From positions 239,478,191 to 239,542,190 of the forward strand of contig NC_073745.1 in assembly GCF_029784135.1 (NCBI RefSeq): DNA of 64,000 nt, read 5' to 3'. Origin of the DNA: Toxorhynchites rutilus septentrionalis (lineage: Eukaryota > Arthropoda > Insecta > Diptera > Culicidae). Shown here in pieces: positions 55,398-64,000 of this stretch (position 1 is its first letter; each line of letters begins with the position of its first letter). The position numbers and the translations under genes were made by a program. Under the pieces are notes generated by a model. That model did no database searches and was not told where the DNA came from. It saw nothing but the letters and a program-made list of their open reading frames with translations.

Positions 55398-55556
55398 GGA
55401 GGCGATCTGGCGTAGTGGTAACATCCATGCCTCTCACGCTAAAGGTCACGAGTTCAATTCTCACTCGCGACATTCTTCCAAAAATGGAAGTAAAAGTGAC
55501 GAACCAGCCAAATGAGTTGAAAGTCACTATAATACAGATAAAAAAAAAAAAAGAAA
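55398..55556 (+). mobile_element. tRNA-derived SINE, Feilai-like family
   Basis: ATCGTTTG duplicated at 55390-55397 and 55557-55564. Head GGAGGCGATCTGGCGTAGTG, B box GGTCACGAGTTCAATTC, body GACGAACCAGCCAAATGAG, tail of 12 A after CACTATAATACAGAT. Confidence 0.88.
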
Positions 55557-55934
55557 ATCGTTTGTTATTTTGCAAATATTGTAGCAAGTTCCAATGTTAG
55601 CAGAATATTTTGAGCCTTGTATATCCTCAAAACCTCTGTGAATGTTTCATAATGATACGTTTAGCCATTCTTTTTAACCAATCAAAGAACCTTTAATTTT
55701 TTTTGTTGAATGTATTGATGGACCACATTATTTTGTTTAGGTGCGGGTTTCGGTTCAGCTTCCGCTGCTTCACTTCTATTTATTGAGGCTTAGCGAAAAT
55801 GGAAGGCGAACAACACATTCTCTGATTCACGGGCCAAGTCTCTGGAGATGTCTTCCTGGCAGCGATACTCTTTTTTTAATGGAATAACTTCTGCAATACG
55901 CTCCTATTGGCTTGTCTTGGGAGCTCTTGTCACC

Positions 55935-56155
55935 ACTGATGACAGTCGTATCGAGACACTGGGCAAGAATAATCCTCGGTACATGACACATGATATAACA
56001 GATTCACTATAGATATTTAAAACAACCCTTCATGAGCACCTGGTGAAGCATGGTTGCGTAAAACGCTGCAATGTATGGGTTACATATTATTTGACGAAAA
56101 ACATCTGATTGAACGTATCTCCATTTGCGATTCGTTTCATCAACGCAACTAAAAT
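55935..56155 (+). pseudogene. Mariner transposase fossil, N-terminal part
   Basis: DDSRIETLGKNNPRYMTHDI, a stop region, then LHEHLVKHGCVKRCNVWVTY and, after a shift, ERISICDSFHQRN. This follows the order of the mariner linker (HLxKLGxVKKLDVWVPHxLT, then RISxCDSLLxRN). No inverted ends recognised. Confidence 0.6.
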
Positions 56156-56159
56156 ATGT

Positions 56160-56850
56160 ATGGTGTTTTGCCCCGAAATAAAAATATGCGAGATTAGATG
56201 CCCATGAATTAGAAGAGAGAGATTAGAGATTAGAAGATCCATGATTCTTATATGGACTTCATCAGATAAAAAAACGTGTTTTCCAAGCTCGATAAAAAAT
56301 AAAAAATTGAGAACAAACCATTCACCCTATATGAACCTTAATAATCATTTGTTAAACGTTTTGTATGTAGATATAGCGTTGATTCAGGACTATTGCTTAG
56401 TGCTTACTGATTACTTGGGATGTGCTCTAACACTAAACATTTTATCTAATTTTGAATTGAAAATGAGCATCGACAACAATCGACTCTGTTCAATTTTAAT
56501 GATAATATTATTTATTAATTTTCATCCTAATATTTATATTTCATCTTTAAAGCAGGGAACATAAATTCCGGCCATTTCACCGACTTAGTGGAGAAAGATA
56601 TGTATTAAGTGTTGGTATTTTAGTGCTAAAAAATTTAGTGAATTGGCTTACAAGTATTAGGAATGCCGGTATGATATACTGGCGTAAGAGATAATGAGTG
56701 CAACCATAATACCATAATAAGACTTTGAGATAAGGTTCATGACTTGTGTCATACTTGTGTCTTATATCACATTTATAAAACAAATGTTTTTTCTGTGTAC
56801 GTATAACACACCATCACAAGATTACGCATTTGTTCATGCCATTCAGTTGT
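56160..56850. other. No identifiable feature
   Basis: AT-rich; a 107-codon plus frame (56241-56564) shows no domain and no codon pattern suggestive of a gene. Confidence 0.35.
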
Positions 56851-56854
56851 CATA

Positions 56855-58593
56855 CACTGCGTTTCACAACTATAGAACAACTCTTTTTTTCCTGATTTTC
56901 CAGAGATATGTATGAAGTCGGATGAATTGAAGTATAGAGTGAAGAATACTAGAACTATCATTATTGAAAAGACTGGCCATTCGAACTTTATTGTTGTGTT
57001 CAGGCGCGAAAAATTAAAAAAAACCATAATTCCAGTGTTTCATAACTATAGAACCAGATGGAAAAATTCTCACTCATTTGCAAAATTAACTTCAATTTCA
57101 TTTCAAGTTTCTAATTCGTAGGTCATCTTTAATTCTCAATCAATTCAAATAATCCATTCGGGGTGGTTTTGAATAAGTTACGGCAATGTTGTAGTGTGTA
57201 TCTCGTTCTACGCAGAGTATACTACTCGTTTAAGCTCTTCAAATCACTGATACTGATTGTAAGCTGCATATACTATTCGTACAATCACTCCTCATAAGTT
57301 CCTGACAGGGTTTTGATATGGTAAACAAGCTGACCAGCCAAGAACCTAAAGCCCCTATTCTTTAAACCATGCCTCGACTTTCCGGAGGTTATGAATTGAT
57401 GCCAAATTAGCTAAGTATCACGGTGTTTTGATGCACAAACAGAAGTAAATGATTCTGAAATACTTCATTGCACTTCTGACTGTACATTAGTGTTGATGAA
57501 AAGTTATTTGGTTCAGGCCGTTTAGAAAATATTTTCCTCAAACCATCAAATTGCCGCCTGCAAAGTTACGAATTGAAAAATAATTGACACGTTTCGCAAA
57601 TGCTTCCAGTATGAAGAAATTCTATTCAAGTTAAATTTCTTTTTATTAGAGAAGTTCTACTGAAATAGTGAAACCCAAAATACAATCGTTCACATTAGTC
57701 TTTGGATCCGCAGCTTCGAAGATAGGATTTTTATGGTTTGGGGAGAATTATCTCAAAAAGGCCTGGTTTATGTAGTTTACCATCAACCCGAATGAACAGT
57801 TAGAAGTGCAACGAAGTTCTTCAGAATCATTTACTGCTGTTTTTACATAGAAAATAATGTGATAATTGGGTAATTTGGCATCAATTCATAAAATTTGGAA
57901 AGTCAACACATGGTTTATTGAATAGGGGCTTTAGATTCTGGACTGATCAGCTTGTTCACCAGATCAAAACCCTATCAAGAACTCATGAGGAGTGATCGTA
58001 CGAATAGAAGATGCAGCTTACAGGTAGCATGAGTGATTTGAAGAGCTTAAATGAGTAGTATCCTCTGCTTAGAACGAAAAACACACTAAAACATGGCGTA
58101 ACTTGTTCAAACCACCCCGAATGGGTTATTTGAACTGATTGAGAACTAAAGATGACCTACGAATTACAAACTTATTGTAATTCATGTGAAATTGACGTTA
58201 ATTTTGTAAATGAGTGAGAGTTTTTCCATCTGGTTCTATAGTTTTTTTTTTTTCTGTATTATAGTGACTTTCAACGCTTCTGGCTGGTTCGTCACTTTTA
58301 CCTTCCATTTTGGAAGAATGTCGGGAGTGAGAATTGAACTCGTGATCTTGAGCGTGAGAAGTATGGATGTTACCTCCACGCCAGATCGGCTCCTGGTTCT
58401 ATAGTTATGAAACACAGGAATTTTAGTTTTTTGAATTTTTCGCGCCCGAACACAACAATGAAGTTCAAATGGCCAGTCTTTTGAATGAAGATAGTTGTTA
58501 TATCCTACACTATATACTTCAATTTAACTGACTTCTTACATATCTCTGGAAACTCAGAACAAATGAGTGGTTCAATAGTTGTGAAACGCAGTG
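56855..58593. mobile_element. Tc1-type transposon with very long inverted repeats
   Basis: The ends CACTGCGTTTCACAACTATA and its complement have TA outside (56853-56854, 58594-58595). The arms (about 56855-57440 and 57880-58593, the right one enlarged by a SINE) are inverted copies with landmarks CATTCGGGGTGGTTTTGAA, ACTCCTCATAAGTTCCTGAC and GCCCCTATTC. The central 440 bases hold transposase remnants: SVDEKLFGSGRLEN (57490-57530) and IFMVWGELSQKGLVY (57727-57775), both Tc1 catalytic-domain motifs. Internal stops make it inactive. Confidence 0.75.
58244..58392 (-). mobile_element. tRNA-derived SINE, Feilai-like family
   Basis: CTGGTTCTATAGTT duplicated exactly (58230-58243 and 58393-58406). 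Inserted in the right arm of the Tc1-type element. Nearly identical to 45257-45421, so relatively young. Confidence 0.9.
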
Positions 58594-58655
58594 TATAAAC
58601 ATAAACGAAGAACTGTTAATAAACAAAAGTATACTTAGGCAGTCTTTATAAACAA

Positions 58656-59571
58656 CTAGTTGACCCGGCAAACTTCGTCTCGCCAAAAATTTGTTTTTTG
58701 TTATCAATACCTTCAAACATTCACGTTTTATTACTATGAGCAAGTTCATGGGCCCAATCGCAGAACTGTTCATTGACTGATCTTCTATTCGTCTCCGTTG
58801 AATTTACTTTTTACTATAAAATTCCTAGTATTTCTAACAAAACTCATCATTATAATATCAGATTATTTTCAGGCACAATTCTCGTTCAAGATTTTTCAAC
58901 CACTTGTAAAAATATTAGTCCTTTACATGGAATCAATGTTTAATACAGAAAACATGATAGAATAAAGACAGCCCTAAATCGGATGATTCCTTCCTCGAGA
59001 TAGAAGAAGATGTAGGAGTGCGTTTCATCACATTAAAATCCATTTCCAGTTTCGAACAAAGATCAATTTCACTAGCGCAAACATCAAATGGATTAACAGC
59101 ACTTGTCACTGTGTAATTGTAGAACATATGGGAATTCAATTTCCCGATTTTTCCCTTTTTCCTTCAGAGTTTTCCGAAAATTTTAAATATTTATTGCATC
59201 CTAAAACCTCCACATGCCAAATTTTGTTTCGTTTGCTTGATTAATTCTCGAGTAATTCAGAAATTTGTGTTTCATTTGTATGGCAGCCCCCCCTTAGAGA
59301 GAGGGGGTGGAGAGTCTAACTACCATAGAAACATTTATTGCATCCTAAAACCTCAATATGCCTAATTTGATTTCATTTGCTTGAATAATTCTCGAGTAAT
59401 GCAGAAATTTGTGTTTCATTTGTATGGCAGCCCACCCTTAGAAAGGGGGGAGGGGTCTCAAACTATCACGAAAACCTTCCCCGGGCCCAAAAACCCCTAC
59501 ACACCAATTTTCATGTTGATCGGTTCAGTAGTTTCCGAGTCCATAAGAATCAGACAGACAGACAGAAATCC

Positions 59572-59603
<32 letters not shown>
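58656..59603 (-). mobile_element. Non-autonomous Helitron, complete
   Basis: On the minus strand it starts in a (TA)n tract (59576-59603) then AAAAATGGATTTCTGTCTG, has two internal repeats with C-rich blocks, and ends GACGAAGTTTGCCGGGTCAA then CTAG, with T as the next base. This fits the Helitron rules (AT target, CTRR 3' end). Same family as 20220-21564. No protein. Confidence 0.7.
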
Positions 59604-59607
<4 letters not shown>

Positions 59608-62300
59608 TGATGTAGAACGAAGATATAGATATCGATTGATGCAGAACGAAGATAGTGTAGCATCGATTATCGAAGTAGGTTTGTGTGTTTGTGACTTGAA
59701 TAAAGTTAGCTCTAGCGTTCATCCGGTGTTTCTTTTTAAAGAAAGAAATTTAGACTCATAGCAATTTCATACGAGCAGACATATATCTTTGAATGGAATT
59801 TATGTTCTGATGACGAAGATGTATAAATTAAATTAATTTAGGCATCATAGCGGATTACCAATAATAGGACAGAATAGGGTACTTTGGTTTCCAATAGAAA
59901 GAAATAACGACAGTATCGATGGCTCCTGAAGACGCGATTCGAAGATGTCGGAGATTAATCTTCTCAACTATCAACTATATCTTGCGATTTTTGTGGTTTT
60001 TCCCTGGAATACCGTGTTTATGTCAACCTCTTGGGGGCAATGCATGATTTGAAGTCAACATTCGTACAAAGCTGTGTGATATGATATGTGTGAATTATAC
60101 TCTACATTCAAAATGAAAATAAAAATCTAATCCACAAAATGAATTTCATTGTTCTTTGAATAAAACTCTAATACACACGCGCCACAGGTTTCCCAGTAGG
60201 GAATTTGCTAAACTTTATTCAGTCAAAATTGTGTTTTTGAAATTTCCCAAAAAATTTGGTTTCACCGTCATCGTATATCATAATACTTTCATCTGATGGA
60301 ACATGAAACACCAATTATTTCAGATAGTCATCCAAATTTCTCTCTCATGGCTAGTTGATGATTTTGTACATTCAGCCTGTGAACTACATATATTTCCAAC
60401 CATTTGAATTTTGCTTTCGAATCAAGTGTCTTCCCATTCAAGCATGACTCGAAAACATATTCCATTTCCTTTGATGTAAAACGTGTATGAAATGGTTCCA
60501 CACTTGAGTGGAAAAATGAGTAAAAGCAGGAATGTATAATCACCCCTCGGAAAAACAAAACTGGTGAACCTATTTTGTGGCATTAAAACCAACCCCTCCG
60601 CCAGATTCAGCGGGGGCTGTGTGTGTGTGTGTGTGCCAAGCCCTCATACACAGCGGCATTCCGTAACATGTTGTGTTAATTGACCGTGATGAAATGAGCA
60701 AAATCACGCGCGGCCCCAAATTACTATTTTAGTGGACCAGAACGGGCAAACATGCTGCGTGTGGGGCTTCGCCTAAATGATATATTAAGGCCATTCTGGT
60801 TGGGCGTTAATGATTGCCCAGTGGTTTGCCATTTTTGCCACTGCGCCACTGATGATGATGATGACGATAACAATGATGATGATGATAGGTTACGAGTTAA
60901 TTCCAGCGTTTTACGTCGAGAATGGACGTAATTAGTTAGACATTCATTATGGAACTCCATATTGTTAGGTTCAATTCGAGGATTGAATAGAGCCCGCTTT
61001 TTTGCATGTTTGTAGAAAAAACAACATAAACAAATTTTTAAACCTAGCGAAACAATCAATTATTCAAAGTTGCCTCGTGCAAATGGCCCACTTCCGGTTG
61101 AGAGTGCCCTATTTATGTCGGCCATTGCAGCAATGTGGTGTTAGTTGGGGCTCAAATCACCATTGCATCGCTAGCATCGGGGAAGTTTTTCTCTTGTTCC
61201 GTAGCTTACTGATGACCGTCATGCAAACTCACAATCACTTCTGCCCTCTTCTCAAGACGTGAGTTGCTAGTAAAACGTATCATAATAGCAGTAATTAACC
61301 CGAGTCGTGATTGGGCAGGGAGAGAGAGGGTGGTTGGGCGCTGGTGGTGGGAGGATCGGTGACCGGTGTGGTGACTGGGTGGATCAGATTACACCCATCA
61401 GGCACATGGCGTGACCAGGAGTATCTGCGGGAGTCGGAGCGTGTTGAAGTTCATTTCTCGAGTTCTTGGAGATTTAATTAATGACCGAGAGAAGGCAACT
61501 TGAGCAAAAACTCGAACGAGACCATTCGTTTAACGAACTGTAGAAGCACTCGGTAATGTCTGGGAAAAAGCTGATGACGAGAACACACGCTGCTAGTGGA
61601 AATTTAATCGCTTTCTGACGAGAGCTTGTTGTTGGCTTGTCTTTCGTGATAAGTAAAAATTGACCACAAATCGGAAATGGGAAGCTTCCGTTGTCCTAGT
61701 TTTTGCACTTGTTTCGAGTGGAAGATATTCTCTTATTTCCTATCATCAACGCTTTTTCTTATCACTGCCTTAGCTCTAACCAACACTCCATTTTTTACCA
61801 AAACTTTCGACAAACGGATGGAAATGTGTCGACCAGTCTTCAGAAAACAAACGCAGCGCAGAGCTTGAGTTTTATTTTTATCAGCGCGCGTTCAAATCAA
61901 ACCCGTATTCTCTCTTGGTGCGAAGTGCACAAAATTCATAAACACGGCAGCGCAAAATGTACCCGGCGTAGAATTCAGATGCTAAGCATCTCTTCTCATT
62001 GTGTGATGCGCGCCTCATTCTATACACACACACACACTCATCAAATTCTAGCGCCCGCTTTGTCTTCGCTCGCTTTAAGCAAAGCAGAAAAACAACAGCG
62101 CGTCTCCATGCGAACTGTATACGCTTGTATGAAGAGAAATATCTCCTTTCCAACGAATTCAAATATCGAAAAATCCTTTTAGGACAACATTTCTGAGGGC
62201 ATAAGCTTCCCAAAAATGAAAAAATATCTATTTTTCTGACCTTCCAGCCCAGGCCCCCGCTTGAGTCAAGACACGTGAAGGTTATGCGATTTTTTTCGGT
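59604..62300. other. Mostly unique sequence with GC-rich islands and microsatellites
   Basis: 60.55-61.5 kb is GC-rich and repeat-poor, with (TG)n at 60611-60634, a (GAT)n run near 60850-60890 and a GGTGGTGGGAGGATCGGTG-type G-rich stretch near 61340. 61.68-62.2 kb has overlapping plus frames (63 and 159 codons) and a minus frame without domains. Possible host intronic or regulatory DNA. No exon could be supported. Confidence 0.4.
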
Positions 62301-62679
62301 TTATCTATATATCTATATGTATAAAAATCTCGTGTCATGGTGTTTGTTGACAAACTCCTCCGAAACGGATTATTACATATTCTATACGGATAAGGGTGGC
62401 TCTGTGCAGAAAAAAAGTGTTTCTGAAGATTTTTTTTCTTGAATTTGGTTTCAAACTATATATATATAACCACAAATTTTCACCTCCATCCCCTATTTTT
62501 AGGCGCGCTTTTAGTATGTTTGTATGAACACTATTTAAAAAACACGCTATTGTCATGAATGTCAGAAAACATCAGCTGGAGAGCACGTATGAAGATTCAT
62601 TGCAACTGCACAGTGGCTCCAAAAATTGTGATTCAAAGAAAAAACAATAACCAGGAATTCATCGCTGACACGATCATTA

Positions 62680-62785
62680 ATTGAGATCCATATGCCAAGC
62701 AATACGCCTGGAGTGGAATTCTGAGTGACAAGCTCTAGAATATGTGTGACTATGATACAGAACAGAATGGCTTCTTCGACGAAAA
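62680..62785 (-). mobile_element. Remnant of the (GAA)n-tailed SINE body
   Basis: GTGACAAGCTCTAGAATATGTGTGAC in pieces matches the SINE body complement (compare 39088-39118). The tRNA head and tail are lost. Confidence 0.45.
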
Positions 62786-63139
62786 AACCCCTGCCGTTCC
62801 ACGGCATCCACGGAACAACACGGATATTGCATAAACATTAAACAACGAGACCCCGCCACTGGTACTTCATTCATTATGAAGACCGTTTCTGGTTTTGAAT
62901 TTTTAATTTCGAACGTTCTGTTAGAGGAGACGAAACAAATAAGAGAGCGCGCTCAATGGTTTTTATGGTCGACATAGTCGACGTGGTCAGGACTAAGCCA
63001 TTCTACGATGTCGCTAACTGTGTCTACAATTTATGGTCTACATATACGCGAGGGTAGAGAGCGTACGACTACGACACAATCAACAAATACGGTGTGAGGA
63101 AGAATACATTCCCTCGTGAGAGGCTATCATGAGCGAAGC

Positions 63140-63490
63140 AGACACAGCCTTTGCTATTACCAGGCTAAAACGCAATGCATTGCCATGATATTACAGCGCG
63201 TGTGTTAAAAAAGTTGAGTCAGGTCGGATTTGGTCCCATATTTTGCTGGATGTCTTCGGTTGAAAGAAAGAAGTGACGATTACTTCATATATATTTTAGT
63301 TCGGTTAGTCGGCAAAATACGCCTTGAGGAAATCAGAATCCAGATTCCAGATCCAGAAATTCCAGATCTGCCTACTGATCAATTACTCATCCGTATTCTG
63401 AAATCCCATCGAGTCAGTATTACCCGAACGGATTGCTATTTTGCGTTCTGTAACATAGATAACATTGAGCTCCGTGTTCCATTTCTGTGA
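63140..63490 (+). pseudogene. Helitron Rep/helicase N-terminal domain fragment
   Basis: DITARVLKK in one frame, then, after a shift, VPYFAGCLRLKERSDDYFIY, ILVRLVGKIRLEEIR, IPDPEIPDLPTDQLLIRILK and SHRVSITRTDCYFAFC. Parallel to the fragment at 21709-22154. The IPDPEI block fits the Helitron-like N-terminal domain better here than there. No nuclease motif. Confidence 0.6.
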
Positions 63491-63500
63491 TATGAAAATG

Positions 63501-64000
63501 ATAATGCATTTTCGGAAGGAACAAAGCGAAAATTAGCTCTACGTATCAAATATGGGTTCTATGTAAAAATGTAATACACTGGGGAATAATATCTATTTAA
63601 GTTAGTTAATGCACATAGGTTATTAGTAGGGGAAAAGGGGGAAATTTGGACCACCTAAGCAAAACGCCTATTATTTCCAAACCAATAAGGTCTAAATAAA
63701 AAATGTCACATTGTATACTGAGCTACACTTGTTTTATCTCAATCAATAATGTTTAATCATTATATCAAGCTTCAAACTACCAAATATATCATAAAATAAA
63801 AGATATGCAGATTTATTCCCGTTTCCACTTCACGGTGAAAACGAAATGAAGTGTATCCGCGATGACAACGGTATGGTGTCGACATCTGGATTAATTGCGT
63901 ATCCACGTTTCCACAAAAATCTATCATTACAATATAAAATTATCTTCAGATACAAATTTTGTAAGAGATTATTTTACCACATGTAGAAAACATCGTTTTC
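63501..64000. other. AT-rich repeat DNA, no gene
   Basis: GGGGAAAAGGGGGAAATTTG at 63630 looks like the end of a dispersed mosquito repeat. Nothing else is recognised up to the window edge. Confidence 0.35.

Larger units (their letters stand above)
62312..63500 (+). mobile_element. Helitron 5' part with decayed Rep fragment
   Basis: Starts TCTATATGTATAAAAATCTC with A before it, then GTGTCATGGTGTTTGTTGAC and CTCCTCCGAAACGG, as in the copy ending at 22963. Contains a SINE-like remnant (62680-62785) and the Rep fossil at 63140-63490. No 3' end in view. Confidence 0.55.

Noticed and set aside
61703..62182. 159-codon plus-strand frame
   Set aside because: It overlaps open frames in two other phases, contains an HTHTHTH microsatellite product, and shows no domain or splice context.
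1..64000. Endogenous viral sequence
   Set aside because: No frame resembled a viral polymerase, capsid or glycoprotein; the reverse-transcriptase fragment at 18.1-18.6 kb fits a non-LTR retrotransposon.

Overview
The window looks like a stretch of a large, repeat-rich insect genome, most probably a culicine mosquito (Aedes type). The reasons are the AT-rich composition, no complete host gene in 64 kb, nested transposable elements of nearly every class, two abundant tRNA-derived SINE families (one resembles the Aedes SINE Feilai as I remember it), and GACGTAG-ended repeats. The species call is inference. No bacterial or viral gene was recognised.

Layout. 1-2.1 kb: low-complexity AT-rich DNA. 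2.08-6.48 kb: an inverted-repeat (foldback-like) element interrupted by a 3.17-kb PIF/Harbinger-type element with TAA target duplications, which itself carries a SINE. 7.7-16.5 kb: a giant inverted repeat whose arms are a histone-derived element. Each arm holds broken H2A pseudogenes, an H3-like 3' end on the opposite strand and histone 3' stem-loop signals. The left arm is split by a 5'-truncated LINE. 16.5-20 kb: a palindromic repeat, an L1-like reverse-transcriptase fossil and a short TIR element. 20.2-23.0 kb: two Helitrons, one with a decayed Rep N-terminal region. 23.15-24.36 kb: a dead mariner. 24.4-26.94 kb: a third full copy of the histone-derived element.

27-28.2 kb is GC-richer sequence that looks unique. 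28.73-36.1 kb is a tandem array of 84- and 99-bp units with higher-order structure. 36.3-39.3 kb holds more repeat fragments, a mariner fossil and a SINE. 39.35-40.46 kb is a GC-rich island with a plausible short first coding exon (ATG at 40384, perfect splice donor at 40405). 41.5-50 kb holds SINEs, several GACGTAG-ended elements, a 110-bp tandem repeat, a Tc1 fossil and a nearly intact mariner with one premature stop. 50.3-59.6 kb holds TIR elements, a LINE RNase H fragment, a mariner fossil, a Tc1 element with very long inverted repeats, and a Helitron. 60.3-62.2 kb is mostly unique. 62.3-63.5 kb is a Helitron 5' end with a Rep fossil.

The most unusual content is the histone-derived repeat. 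Canonical replication-dependent histone mRNA 3'-end signals (CTTTTCAG stem-loop plus downstream purine-rich element) sit next to broken H2A and H3-like coding fragments. The unit is present in three full copies and one partial copy, and two full copies form a potential long hairpin. The rest is mainly a record of nested insertions, several datable from preserved target-site duplications.
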